42,062 bases of DNA from Saccoglossus kowalevskii (GCF_000003605.2 NW_003156735.1:781365-823426), one strand, 5' to 3'. Positions 10,440 to 22,864 are shown, counted from the first letter of the stretch. The notes: generated by a model not told the origin, from the letters alone. Program-made: numbers and translations.

Positions 10440-12914
10440 TTATTGTGTTAGCCCACCGTCTATAAAGATAAACATAAGATAATGTTAAAAGTACCTGTAT
10501 AGACTGTCAAATACAATTTTTGTTTTATTGTTAGGGTATACCTTGATATATATGACAATAACAACCATTTTGTTTATATATATTATTTATCATGCTGTTA
10601 AGTTGATACATTATCTGTTTATTATTTCACTAGAAAATAATGACTTTATAATAAATAATATATGTTTTGACCAAAATCAAGTAAGACTAAATCGACTAAA
10701 ATCAACAAGACTCGTAAATAAATTTCTTTTAGTCCAACAACGATTATTCATTCATATTTTAGAATTTTCCTAGATCTGGAATACGTTATTTAAACCTGTG
10801 GTTAGTTCGGGTGTTTAGCAAACAAAATAGAGTATAATATGTTTCTAAAAATAATCATACACACTGGAAGACTGTTTTTATCACACGATCAAGGGATTTG
10901 TTTGTTCTTGCATACAACACATAGGCGAAAATTTATAAACAAGTAAAACATGCTCAGGCATATCCATGGCCTAATATATGGATGTTTTATTTAGCGTCAA
11001 CAAGCTTAATTCCTATTTTCTGATTCTTCATACAATTAGTCAAATTTCAAACATCGTATTTTTTAATAATTACCTGGACAACAGAATCTTGCTTCATAAT
11101 CAAGACATATGTTATCTGGTTGATCTGCATTTAGGCAAACAAATCCCACTTCAGGCGAATAGTCCGAGAATATTTCACCAGTATCTTCTGCTGCAACGCC
11201 ATCTATGGTCCGCGCTTCGACGATAGTGGGATTAGAACACATATAATTCCCAAGGCGTTGTACAAATATGGTTGTTTTTTCGTAATCGCCCAAACCATCG
11301 GCGTTATCATAATCAAACCACTGAGTCCATTGACCAGTACACTCTGTATGTAAAATGTATATATTGTTATTTTATGAACATGTAGTTTAAAGTGAAACTT
11401 ATTCTACAATACTAACATTTTAAATAGTTGAGACACAGATGCACTCTTCAGAATCAGGAAAATGTGAGTATTTATTTTTGGTGAGTCATCCTTACAAACT
11501 GAACCATTTTTTATTATATTAAGTGTTGAAAGAAATTGTACTTGTAGGCCAGATTGATAATCCTTGACCAGAACATTTTTGGAAAGCAAAGAAAATATTT
11601 AAAAATATAATGCTTTCACGCGAATACCGAAACCACAAGTTAAACTTTTTTTCTTTCAAATACATAAACTCACCCGCTTCAGCAGTAACAATGGTACCAA
11701 GTAAATTGGCCTTTTTGCGTGAAGGGAAAATAAAAATAGTATTAATTGATATATTGAAGATAGAATTCGACAATTTCCATTTACTAGAATTGAAAATATC
11801 GTATCTGAAAATGGTTTGGACTTTCTAAAATGTCTATTTGAATAATAGAAGTATATATTTCAAGCAGTGTCGTGATATTTCAATTTGTAACGATTCATGG
11901 AATGTATCCATGGTGGGTTACCAACTAGTATACCACTATAAATGTCTATTACTAACATAAATAAGTACGTTGGTAAAACCTTTTTTGACAAACTGTTACA
12001 AAAAAGAATTCTAAACATACTTGTGTAAATAACGTGGTAATATTTTGTGAAAGTTTCACAGAAAATGATTCCAAGCAATATAATTAAGTTAGAAGAATTC
12101 TTATCAACTATCGATCACAAGTTTCATAAATAAATTTAATTTGATAATTTAAAAATCTTACATACATTTGATTAAACGGGTATGATGTCAACCAAAGAGG
12201 GCGATAACTGTTTTACATAAAAATATATTATTATGGGTAAATCACATTTTAATATATATAGGTGTAGTTTTTTTAATCTTTTTTAAACTAATATTTGTTG
12301 TCATCTATCATATTCTAGTACACCAAGCTGATTGGTGCATAACCGGTCACAATATACCCCTTAGTTAATGCAAATTGCGATTGCGCCGAAGTTGATTATG
12401 ATTATGATTACCTATATAGAAAAGAATTTGACATCGGAATGCAAAATGTTTAAAGTACGGACAGATTTGGTAACTCTGTTACTGTAGCAATCATTGCAAT
12501 ATTGTCAATTCAGATGCAGAAGACCCCACGTATATTTCACTTTTGTGGCACAAGCTGAAAAACAAGATATTTAGAATTCTTAATTTATAAGAATTTATGC
12601 ATGAATATCCGTGGTGCCATTTTAACGAAGGTTAACCCAGGAAAAAATGAATACAATATGGAAAAGAAATTATTATAGCTAAGAAACATTCCGCCTGATC
12701 TAAAACAGTTTTTGTGTACATAATTTTAGGAAATGCAACTTATGCAAATAAGCACTTTTGAAAATGAAAATGTTCACAAACATGATTAATACAATAATTA
12801 TTAGTGAGAATAAGTAAGTTGCATCTAAAACATATCATTATATATATATTAAGACATATGAGAACTTACAAAGATCATTCCTGCACAGATAACCAGTAAT
12901 CCAGCTAACTTCAT
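10440..12914 (-). CDS. W2: small secreted single WxxW-domain protein (type B)
   Basis: Predicted 123-residue precursor. Minus-strand exons: 12870-12925 (ATG at 12914; 15-residue leader MKLAGLLVICAGMIF; GTAAGT donor), 11674-11710 (12-codon linker ANLLGTIVTAEA plus one base), 11074-11343 (WxxW domain, phase 1-1) and 10440-10459 (terminal exon, giving DGGLTQ and TAA). The total of 372 nt keeps frame. Domain motifs are QWTQWFDYDN, GDYE, NYMCSNP, ARTIDGVAAEDTGE, GFVC, DQPDNIC and DYEARFCCP, with six cysteines. The family is known for WxxW domains embedded in very large mucins and in CILP; here the domain stands alone behind a signal peptide, so the product is a mature protein of about 105 residues. 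The terminal exon is supported by an almost identical one in W4. All donors and acceptors are canonical, so this copy looks functional. Confidence 0.87.
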
Positions 12915-13189
12915 GATGCAAAGCTCTGGAACGAGAACAACTGATTATATTATTTAAAGAAACGACTGATAGACTTGAATTTAAAAATAATTAAATATAT
13001 CATCACACGCAACTGCAAATTTTGATTTATTCAACGCGATTATATTTTTATCAGATGAACAAACTAGTAAATACATAAAAATATAAAAGCAAATAATCTG
13101 AAACCAAACTAGTGAAAATAAATGATAGCTGGAAATAAAAACAGACCAAATTGAAAATAGACGATGTTGAAAATTTAGATATATTTTAA

Positions 13190-13530
13190 CTGCACTGTCT
13201 TGACGAGATACGTAAATCCACACAAGAAAATGCACAAATTGGCACGAATAATATCAGCTCCGAATATTGATATCCTGTGTAAAGTATTATTCACCTGTTT
13301 TATGTAATAGATGTAAATACAATAATTATTTTATCGAACCCATTTTCCTCTCGTTTTCAAGTTTTCAATTTGCAGGAAGCGTTTATTATATTAATTCAAA
13401 TCAAGATTTATTCAAGGTGACATATTCTCACAATGATAGATGGTGTGATAGTCCATTCGTGATTCCTCAAAAAACAAGTCAGTATTTAACAGCACCCAAT
13501 GAAACAAGAACAGTAACCACATTCAGTTAA
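13190..13530. repeat. Intronic segment shared with the W4 upstream region
   Basis: This segment of W2 intron 1 is alignable with 31590-31860, sharing ACTGTCTTG, ATGCACAAATT, the AATATTGATATC-like string, TTTATCGAACCC and a GATAGTCCATTC-like motif. It fits a retained part of the duplicated type B 5' region. The plus-strand open frames within both copies are not conserved in sequence and look accidental. Confidence 0.55.
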
Positions 13531-14980
13531 CTTTCCACATATTCTACAAATAACGCATGGAAATTTAGAACTAATCCCATGATTGTTTTTGTTCAAATTA
13601 CCCCCATATATACTGTATCGATATGCTTGTTAGAACTGAGTTGTGGCGCATAAAAGCCAATTTGAAAATAAGACACATGCCTAATTTAGACAATCCATTT
13701 TGATATTAACATTTTACAAATATATACACACTTAGATTGTCTTTCTATAATGCAGACAGAGCATCCAATTTACAACATAACGGGGTAGCGTTATATCACA
13801 GTGGGCAAATACATCAGTTATTGTATAATCAGTTATTGTAATCATCTTAGCTTACCAAGCTAGTCGTTTGTTCAAATTTATAACTTTACAGTCTTTGTCT
13901 TCTATTATGTCGAGTCGAAAGGTAATTCAATTTTTATTTATCTTTGTTTTGCAAGATTGTTAGATAATTCTTTTGAGATATAAATGAATGCAAATCAACA
14001 GCAACGTATTTTAGCCCAAATGATTTCCAATCAATATACTATGTGCCATTTAGGTTTTCAAATTGACATGTGTTACAATGCAACATAGGTGTACATTGGC
14101 AAACATTATAAACGACAAGAAAGCGGTGATATTCTGCTCTCATGAGTTAGCAACATGTTGAATTAGTAGTTTATTAGTACGTATAGTAATTTCCATGGTG
14201 TTGTTTTTTTACTTAAATTGTTGGTCAGTTTATAACATGTTTTCTAGTAATGATTTTAATAATATGTAGTCTAGCATAAACAGGTTATACCATTAAATAT
14301 GGCAAACGATTCCTATTCCTCGAATAAAACTGATAATTTAACTTAATGCTCGCTTCATTGTTGTTACCAGTCACATTAAGGCTGATTTCATCATTAACGT
14401 CGCCTACTGACTCTACTTAGTATAAACACATATTATCCCTTCAATTTAAAAAAACAAACAAATTATACCAACGCTGATAATCTAGTTAAATCAAATTAAT
14501 CAATCGTTTAGCTAGGCACAGATCCTCTGATTCTTTCATGATGGCCGCAAGCCACACCATGCGTACCATATTAGTGGCCGCCATTGGTAAACGGTTGGCC
14601 AAATGAGACAATGAAATGTATTGAAATTAACCCAAATCTTAGTAAGTCAAACAAGTCACAGGAGCGCAATCAAATATACATTGGTATGAATTGAAACACT
14701 CGAAGGGGCAGGTTGTGTGTTAGGTTATATTGATTACATTTTTCATTCGGTAATTTATAGCTTAAAATGTTGAAAAGACTTGAAAAACTGACGGTTATAT
14801 ACATATATATACGATTCGCAGTCTCAATCAATACACTGGTAATTATGACTACTTAAAACAAATATTAAACATGTCGTTTTCCACAAGCAACACTTCACTA
14901 ACATCACAATGTACAACTGTATAGAGAGCATTGGCAACTGTAAGGCGATGTACATGAAAAATATGATGGAAGAAATTATT

Positions 14981-15067
14981 ACTCACTCGTTTAGGAACTT
15001 GGGCGAACGTTTTACTACCAGTCAGCAACGACAGAATGCTCAAACAGAAAATTGTATCGTACTTATA
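14981..15067 (-). promoter_or_regulatory. W2 core promoter and non-coding first exon
   Basis: A TATAAG box (15062-15067) stands 75 nt from the splice donor GTGAGTAATAATTTC (14981-14986). The predicted exon, about 15035 to 14987, has no ATG and shares CATTCTGTCGTTGCTGACT and AGTTCCT with the W1 and W3 first exons. Intron 1 (about 2.06 kb) leads to the leader exon at 12925. Confidence 0.68.
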
Positions 15068-15640
15068 TTCTTTTAGCTATACCAGCAGCTTGCACGTTTA
15101 ACAATGGTAAATGAAACAATAGAGAAGTTTAACAAAAACAAATGCATTACAACTGGCATTATTTATCATATCACATGTGAAAAATGTATTCAGTGATACA
15201 GCAACATTTTTAAAAACAGCTACTTTAAATGTAATGGTACTTGCATAGTGACAATGCGAACACCATATCAATTGTAGTTATGACAATATATATCCGGTGC
15301 AATTAACAATAGTCGTTTCAGCCATTTAGTCAAGTATTGTTCGCTAAATAGTCAGGCAGAGTACATTGTAAAATGTAAATAACATAAAAAGGACATTGTA
15401 TACTGTAGTTGAATTGAGCTAAATTCGAGAGCCACAGTTCACCAATATATTGTCGAGTTTTCGTGTTTACAATATTGATAGAAATGGAATATGGCAACTC
15501 ATCACGGTCTGATCTGCCTAAAATAATGGAGCCCATCAATAAGTAGACCCTATTTAAACAATCATTCACAAGAATGTGTACTGTATATTTGGATATATTC
15601 ATGCGTATTCAATACATTCATGTATTAAACACATATGTAC

Positions 15641-15646
15641 TTTATT
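15641..15646 (-). promoter_or_regulatory. Possible polyadenylation signal for the 15.7-16.5 kb gene candidate
   Basis: AATAAA on the minus strand, about 100 nt past the stop codon at 15747. Such hexamers are frequent in A+T-rich DNA, so it adds only modest support. Confidence 0.3.
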
Positions 15647-15746
15647 ATGATGAACATAATAAAGAGAGTATATGTTGTTTTTATCATTATTTCATGCTTG
15701 ATTTCATTTTATCTAAGTTATGCTTCATTTTATATTTCTATCATTA

Positions 15747-16460
15747 TTACCGACGTTTCCCATTATAGTATATACCTCGGCAGAATTTCTTCAGTGTAAT
15801 ACCTTGTAGAATTACAGTTTCATCCATCGATGCATTTACTTTTCTTTGTGTAAATGTTCGTGCTGATATAATCGTCAGTGCGATTTGCTCGTGTTGCCAT
15901 GAACATAGTGCCAATAATTGCCACTGCAAAACAGCTGGGCTAAAAATGTCAGTGGGTTGATGACATAATGCAGATATATAAATCAGTGATTTGTCAGTGT
16001 CAACAGAAGATAGACTTCGATTTAATTAAATCGGCCAGTGTATAAGCAGCTAACAGCTCGCCCTCACACCATCCTTCTTTCCCGTGGTGTGTCCTATAAT
16101 TATACCACTTTTGTTTATATTATTTATTGTTATGATCGTGTGTTTATTTTCGTAACTCCACACTTGGACTTTTGTCATTTGAAGATGTGTACGTTCTGTG
16201 GCTGCTTTTTTACATTAGTTTTTCATGAATAGTAAATAGTATTCTCCAGAATCTATTTTTCACGGTATGTAACCAAACGATATTAACAGGTATGAAAACA
16301 CCTTTTCCACATAGCAACCAATGTTAAATGGCTGAAGCATCGCCGATTTCATGTTTCTTAGTCTTCTTTGCTCGACAAATTCCGTGTCTATATAATTTAT
16401 TTTAATAACGATCAACATTAAAACCATAATGTAAAGAGGTTTTGGATTCATTGTGCGCAT
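15747..16460 (-). CDS. Candidate secreted-peptide precursor, two exons, C-terminal GKRR
   Basis: Proposed exons: 16302-16460 (53 codons) and 15747-15923 (58 codons plus stop), joined in phase 0 through AAG|GTGTTT and CTGTTTTGCAG|TGG, for a precursor of about 111 residues. Exon 1 starts ATG CGC ACA ATG and encodes a typical secretion leader with hydrophobic core LYIMVLMLIVI, followed by EFVEQRRLRNMKSAM. Exon 2 ends KKFCRGIYYNGKRR just before TAA. A Gly followed by basic residues at the C-terminus is the usual prohormone amidation signal, and KK and RR are possible convertase sites. Three cysteines in total is an odd number. The donor is weak and a second frame of exon 2 is also open for over 30 codons. 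No known family is recognised. It lies about 0.7 kb upstream of the W2 promoter on the same strand, with no paralogue near the other W genes. Confidence 0.3.
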
Positions 16461-18511
16461 TCAAAGTTATATGAGTAATAATTTGTTAGTAAAAGTCCTA
16501 TATCTGTCCTTTTGTTCTTTCGATAACAAATAAAAATTGACTTGAATATGTTAATGTGTATTGTTAGCAAAATGTTTCTGTTACTGTAGTTTAGTAAGCA
16601 AGCGTCATATCGCATCTGAGCTATATTAACTGGCATTATCCGCATATCTGACATTATTACTGACGGTATGTAGGTAATAGAAACATCAACAAGACACGAA
16701 AATGTTGACCACAAAAGCCAATAATATCAATAAAAATACCAGTATATTATTCATCACAAACAACTAAGTCACATGTATGTTCATCCACCTGTTTCAAAAA
16801 TAGACACATTACCTGGATATCGTAAATAATTCTTTTACATCAAACACGACAAATGCATGATGGGTGACAGCAATTTATTAGAGATAATATATATACATAG
16901 GCACATTTGAAATTGAATTATAAAAACAAAACAAAAAAACAAACGAATATGAACCAATACATTTGATATAATTTGACGGCAATGAAACATAACCAATCGT
17001 ACACGGATATTAGTTAATTAGTAGTGACTTAGGACACTATAATGTGCTGTGTATGTTTCTAGAAATATACACATTATTGTAATTTTCGCCGAATGCGACA
17101 GGCACATATGGTACAGTAACTAAAGTGATGAACAATAATATCACAACGAGACAATGTCATTTTGTTTCAAAATGGCTACGATCAAACACAGCAGACACAG
17201 AGACACAGCCTGCTACTACCCGTGACACCTGAGCGTAGAGGAGGAAAACGACCATTCAGGGCCAAATTCGTATTACTTTGCTAGAGAACGCCGAACCGGA
17301 CGCTGTAGTAATTCAGTTTCTGGGCCGCTGCCAAGTAAGGATATGCGGTGCTATGCTCTACGTTCCGACAATTCATTAATTAACGATATCAGACTCTTAG
17401 TTGAAGTGTAATAGTTCAGATATTGAACGACATTAAAGCCGTAGAAAGAAACGTAAAGTTCAATGTCAGAACGATGTACGTCTGAAGTGTATCGTCTGAT
17501 TACATTAATAGTAGTAGTAATGTTAAAATTACATTGCTAAATAACCTTTTGTTATAACATGTATTGTTTCAGCTTTGGTTTATGACCTGCGTGTTGCGTA
17601 TAATAGTGCATTTCCGTTTATTCCTTGGTCGACCCAGGGACTGTAGTGCTAGCGGTATATTTGTGTCATCCAACATTCCCGAATTTGATGCTCTTAGATT
17701 AAACATGCCCTTTTCACTCTATACGAGTCTAACTAAAAGTGATATTTGTTTGTTAATATTTATTGTTTTGTTGCATCGGTCAACCACATTCAACTGATTC
17801 TGTTCACAAAACAATTACATATTGACGATAAAGTTATTAATATCCGAATACTTTCATTGAGTGTGATTTGTAGCTAGCTATATGGCAGGCGGCCAGAGCA
17901 TAGTACTTTTCTCTCCAGGCTAGCCTTTTAAAATACCTTCGTGGAATACATAGACTGATGATTTGCCCCGATATTGATGCATTCCAGTCGATAGAGGGTG
18001 CTTCAGGCCCATCAGAAACAAATCATTACCTGATCAAACAATTAATTTTTTATGACATAACCGATTTGCCTTATTGGTAATTTCATTTATGCAAGTTAAG
18101 ACAAGGGAAAAAGATATACTGTTGACTTGAAGTATATGACAAGTACTGAATATTATATTATACCAGTAAATCGATGATGTTAATCCGTCGACTTGATTGG
18201 TCCAAACACAAAATATACATATCCAATTAAGAGTATATTGTTTGATAATTCACACTTACGCTAAACAAAGTGGCCCAGAAACATGAATTGACTACAGGTG
18301 ATGCGGCAATTCATCAAGCCAGTAGTAATTATTTTTTTAAGGAAATATAGTTGAAAAAATCGTTTTGGAACTTTTGGAAAAACCACCAAATTAAAAGCAT
18401 CTGAAAACTAATACAACCACAATATTGCAATATTGACGGAGCTAAGTTTTTAGTGTTCACTCGCCACGGAAACCTAAACGAACGCCAGAACGCTGTGTTT
18501 GCTGGTAAAAC
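16461..18511. other. Intergenic stretch
   Basis: No supported gene. Contains a partial copy of the recurring block near 16685-16800 and a G+C-richer patch at 17160-17350 in which every frame is interrupted. The ORF-like stretch at 17564-17797 (plus) shows no recognisable motif. Confidence 0.45.
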
Positions 18512-19337
18512 ATGTCTGGTCCTCCATGTTGTGACTTTGAAATGGTTTGTGAACCTCAAACAAAGAAAACACGGTTTGTAAATTTAACTGGTGACGAACT
18601 ACTTGCGATTGGGGGATTGAAGGACAAACAAAATCCGAAAAAAAAAACTACAAGGAACAGGCAAAATGAATAACAACCGGGAAATTGCCTTCTTTTATAA
18701 AGACCACGAGATAACGCAGTATTTGACGACGATATGTGTTAGTTTAATATTCCTTTTAGCATCCTTTATTCTATGTTTTTGTTATATTACCTCAAACCCT
18801 GCATATAGAAGTGCGCATGGAATCATGGGAAGAAACGGTGTGTATTGCCGTGTGATAACTGTCATAAAGGTAACTGACAGGTCTGGAAGGCCAAAGGCTT
18901 TAACTTTATATTTTGGTGTATGTGTATTTCATTTCTAGTACTATTGTCTTTTCTACCCCATTCTAGCAGTGAAAGAACCCTCTGTCCAGTGTTTTGTGGG
19001 TGGCCCTCTCAATTGCGATAAACAGACCTTACACTGTGACAACTCCACTAGGGATAAATATATTTGGCAAGATGATGAAAATAATTTTGAAAGCTGTTGA
19101 TTTAATAGTCCCGTGTGTACACCAACCACTGTATTAGAGCGATAGCTTGCACAGTCCTTGATTAGGCGGGAGTTGAGACAAGGCATACCATGTACGTGTT
19201 CTGTCACAACAACGGGACGAGCACCCGATCTTACAGCAACAAACATACCACAATACAACAACAAAATTTGTCAGGCATACTGGTCAAAAAATCCTTGGTT
19301 ATACCAAAGATGTATCCAGGTCAGATGCTGGGTCTGA
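18512..19337 (+). pseudogene. Probable decayed gene for a membrane protein with a Cys-rich ectodomain
   Basis: An ATG at 18512 opens 53 codons with a polar, cytoplasm-like sequence (MSGPPCCDFEMVCE..., then KKTRFVNLTGDELLAI) and stops at 18671, just after an A10 homopolymer. A second frame from ATG 18666 carries one strong membrane segment (TICVSLIFLLASFILCFCY). The same frame downstream, from about 18967 to 19337, reads as a secreted-type Cys-rich domain (QCFVGGPLNC, HCDNSTRDKYIWQDD, GIPCTCSVTTTGRAPD, NKICQAYWSKNPWLYQRC), interrupted by TGA (19098-19100) and TAG (19143-19145). The gap between the parts contains plausible splice sites (GTAACT at 18870, TTCTAG acceptors ending at 18938 and 18966). 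The simplest reading is one gene with a type II or single-pass topology, broken by a frameshift at the A-run and two nonsense codons. Sequencing error at the homopolymer is possible. Family not recognised. Confidence 0.4.
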
Positions 19338-20064
19338 GATCGCCGTGCCGGTCACCACATGATACACGACCGCGTACCGTGATATCTCAAACTTCGGTCG
19401 AATCATACTTCGGTCAAGTACCACTGAACGTCAAATATTATGCTAAATATTATTGTTATTTGTTATGTCATTTTTCGTCTTTACGTTGTTCTATTCACTG
19501 TGGATATGTAAAATATTTTTCACGCTAAATAAAATATTTTTTTATTTTTATAATATAATATGGAGAGTGAATTGTGCAATATTTACTGGTATACCCGACT
19601 TTGGCGAGGGAGAGGGGGGTATTGCTTATATTATATTACATACAATATTGACCTCATCTCGCATCAAACAAAAACAAACGTTATCACGTGGTGAAGCTTA
19701 TTTTATTTGTTGCATGTTTTTACATATGGTGTGCAATATAACTAAGGAGTTCATGAAATTCCATTATAGTGAATATATGTTCCCATGCAACTGCTTTACG
19801 TGTCTAACCTTTAGAGCCCTTAGCTGTAGAAATAAAAAAAGAATGATTAATAAGTTCTCCGAGTTAGGGTGCAACATACAACTTCTGATTAATCGATAAA
19901 TTCTTTTTTCTTTCTTTGCAAAAAAACCCTTAAAATCCGGCACAATTCTAAACCTAAATAATGTTACAGGTTATTCAATTATGGCCATTCTAGCAATTAA
20001 TGGTCTGGCTTTACATATAATTAGATAAATCATGTTAGATTGTTGTTGTTTTGCGTTTTATTAC
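19338..20064. other. 3' flank of W3
   Basis: A+T-rich, with no exon I can support. The 100 bp next to W3 align loosely with the same position beyond W1 (shared AATGGTCTG), so the two type A genes share a 3' sequence. The 20-nt terminal exon of the type B genes has no counterpart here. Confidence 0.45.
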
Positions 20065-21053
20065 CTGGGCAGCAGAATCTGACTTCATAGTCACGGCATT
20101 GTTTATTTGGTTGATCTGCCTGTAAACAAACGAATCCAACAGAAGGCGAATATTCTGAAAATAGTTCACCAGTATCTTCTGCTGGAACACCATCATCTAC
20201 AGTCCGCGCTTGTACAATAGTAGGAGCAGAACACATATTGTTTCCAAGACGAGCTATAAAAATTGATGCTTTTTCATAATCGCCCTTACCACTTGGGTCA
20301 TCGTAATCAAACCACCGAGTCCACCAACCCGGACATACTGTGTGAGGTAACGAAGCAAGCGTTACACAATGTAATTACACATTAAATCACTACTGATGGA
20401 ATACATTAATTCGAGGACAGAAGTGTACATACTCATGAAGATAGAACATTACTATTATTGTTGTTTTGAGTAGACATCCAGGGCTGTGTAATTTACCAAT
20501 AAAAGGCTTCAGAAAGGGGTGACCACATTGCACAATTAGGATGGTTCTGATAAAACATGTACTGCACCTATATATAACAATCGTATTCAAACTTATTACT
20601 CTCCCTTATTACTTAAATAGCTTTAAAAAACAAAAACAATCGTTTCCCAGCGTTTATATAAACTCACCATCTTGAGCAGAAGTACCCAGTAAATGGGTTT
20701 GCTTGTATATGGAGAAATACAGAAATACACATGATTAACTTAAGCATTAAATAACATTTAATTGAAAGTGTAAACGGCACCGCGTTATAACATTATAGTA
20801 ATGACATCAACTAAGATAGGAAAGTTAGTTTATATTATAAACTCAATGAGAATGAATTACAATTTGTAAATGTGTCACTACATTGGAAATTTGACGGACA
20901 CTCCGGGTATAACTCTCATTTTTTTATAAAGAACAATCTGTAGAAACAAATGTTACATATCGTAATATAATATAAGATCGTCGAACCATGTCACATCCGG
21001 GTACTTACACAGATGATGGCTACGTAGATAACAAGTACTCCAGCGAAATTCAT
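20065..21053 (-). CDS. W3: small secreted single WxxW-domain protein (type A)
   Basis: Minus-strand exons: 21009-21064 (ATG at 21053; leader MNFAGVLVIYVAIIC; GTAAGT donor), 20668-20701 (linker QTHLLGTSAQD plus one base, canonical GTGAGT donor) and 20065-20337 (WxxW domain, 273 nt). The domain shows GWWTRWFDYDD, GKGDYEKAS, NMCSAP, ARTVDDGVPAEDTGE, GFVC, DQPNKQC and DYEVRFCCP, with six cysteines. One codon is inserted relative to W1/W2 (DDG in place of DG). The linker is one to two codons shorter than in W2 and W4 and matches W1, defining type A. The codon spanning the linker/domain junction is GTA (Val) here, against GAG (Glu) in the others. The C-terminus is unresolved: reading past CCPG gives a short Q/N-rich tail and a stop, and splicing at CCAG|GTAATA to an unseen exon is also possible. 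This is the intact type A copy. Confidence 0.85.
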
Positions 21054-21557
21054 GATGTCAAATTCTGGAATAAAAACACAAAAATGTATAAGTAACAAAA
21101 TCAATTATTCATTTTGAAATTAGACATACTGTTTAGAAAACAATAAATATCACAAGAATCCGTCATTAGTGAATTGAACTTATTCATCATAGTATTTGTA
21201 TATATATCAACTGCGAATATAACAGCACCACTGAATATTGCTACAAACATCAATTATGCTGTAAAACACAAATGTCATGTTTGTGTCAATAAATGCTAGG
21301 ATACTCATGTTTCATTTATGACCTACATATCTATTTTCTGGCAATATACACATTTCGACGATTGTTTGCTTGACTGGACACAGTTGTTGGTATATACAGA
21401 ATACTGCATATCTGATCTGATATCTGTATTAACAATTCTTCCTCCCGTACAAATGATATGGATGCGTCAATTGTAGCATATGTCACATCGACAAGGTTGT
21501 CAACGAATTTTTACGGTACGTAGTATAGGCAGAAATGAATATGTTGCTTGTCCATAG

Positions 21558-21749
21558 GGTGCGAGGTTGTACCGTGATTACCTGCTGCGTAATACTGAAG
21601 ATAGTTGCAGTTTACGCACTACCATGTCAATAAAACGAATTGTGGGGTTATACTGTACATCGTGGTGTAAATTTCGCGATCACCCCAGTGCGGAAAAAAA
21701 TATTCTACTGGCAATAAAAACGATCTACAGCGAAACGAAGAAATATTAG
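21558..21749 (+). CDS. Doubtful open exon inside W3 intron 1, opposite strand
   Basis: From a TCCATAG acceptor-like site the plus strand is open for 63 codons to TAG, with coding-like composition (GARLYRDYLLRNTEDSC, CTSWCKFRDHPSAEKN). It has no recognised motif, and the Met codon in it (21618) is internal. It could be a terminal exon of an unseen gene or a remnant; a chance ORF is equally possible. Confidence 0.2.
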   Translation, partial: GARLYRDYLLRNTEDSCSLRTTMSIKRIVGLYCTSWCKFRDHPSAEKNILLAIKTIYSETKKY

Positions 21750-21829
21750 AAACAATTTCTACAAGAAACACAACAACAAAATCAAATTTAATGTGACGGA
21801 TATACAGAACACGGAAGAACGAAATTATT

Positions 21830-21916
21830 ACTCACTGATCAAGGAACTCAAGCGAACGTCTATCTACTAGTCAGCAACAACAAAATGTTCGAACTAAACA
21901 TCACACCGTACTTATA
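21830..21916 (-). promoter_or_regulatory. W3 core promoter and non-coding first exon
   Basis: TATAAG (21911-21916) lies 75 nt from the donor GTGAGTAATAATTTC (21830-21835), the same spacing as W1 and W2. The predicted exon, about 21885 to 21836, shares GTTGCTGACTAG and GAGTTCCTTGA with the other first exons and has no ATG. Intron 1 is the shortest of the set (771 nt). Confidence 0.68.
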
Positions 21917-22864
21917 TTGTCTTTGACATACCAGGTTTTTGTAAGATTGCGTGCGTGGACAATGGAAAAGAGAAACAACTGAGAAACAATTTACGGTCAT
22001 CCATATGTTTATGAAATAAATCCTTTATGATTGGCATTATTCGTTTCCATGACACGTGAAAAGAAATGTATTCATTGTAAATAGCTATAATTACAAAAAT
22101 CATTTTAATTGTGATGGTATTCAGAGAGCTCTGGGAAAAAAATATAACAATTGTAGTTGTGGTTAAATAGATTCGGTGCATTAACAACATAAACGGAACT
22201 GACCGAGTATCTTGACAGGTCATATCGCAAGAAGAGAACATTGAATAGCGTAGTCGAAGTAAGCAATAATTGCACCTGGTGCATGTACATTTCATAGTCA
22301 AATGTGTGTTGTTCCAACCCCAGACAATCTGCTTAGCTCATTCAGTAGTTTGACCATTTATTCACGCTACTCATCAATCGGAAAATCGTTAGTTCGATTT
22401 CCATGGTGTTTCTGCTTAAAAAATGTATCATTTTCAAATAGTGCAGGAAACGTTATTCTCTTGTGTAAATGGGTACTGTTTCCAACTATAGCAGAGCACT
22501 TTCCTAGTAATTATTAACCACGGGTCGACGTATACTAAAACAGAGACAGGAAACAGGCTAGTTCTTTAACTAGCAATCATACCACTCTTTTACTCGTTGC
22601 TATGTTCTCAGCATGATTTTAATTTCTATAACCGACCCGTAATGTTTTTTATTTCTTTCATTCCAATTAACAAGCACATTCATTGTCAATAGCGTTTTAA
22701 ACTCATAGAATAGGATATGCTTTAGCATCATATTGGTATGTGATCAACAAAACGAATGTTTACAAGTACAGTTCTAATGTGATGAATTGTTATATCAACG
22801 ACTTAAAATCGTTCACACATTTACACGATTATAATCTGTGCTGTCAATGAGTCGTGTTGACAAG

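Noticed and set aside
13267-13530. 87-codon plus-strand ORF in W2 intron 1
   Set aside because: The homologous segment at 31590-31860 does not conserve the reading frame, so the similarity is at DNA level only.
14849-15043. Minus-strand frame through the W2 first exon that looks like a signal peptide
   Set aside because: It begins at TTG, reads through the splice donor, and the frame is not kept in the W1 or W3 first exons.
19190-19899. Plus-strand ORFs of 112 and 148 codons
   Set aside because: The first is the wrong frame across the Cys-rich pseudogene domain. The second is a low-complexity hydrophobic A+T-rich frame with no splice or motif support.
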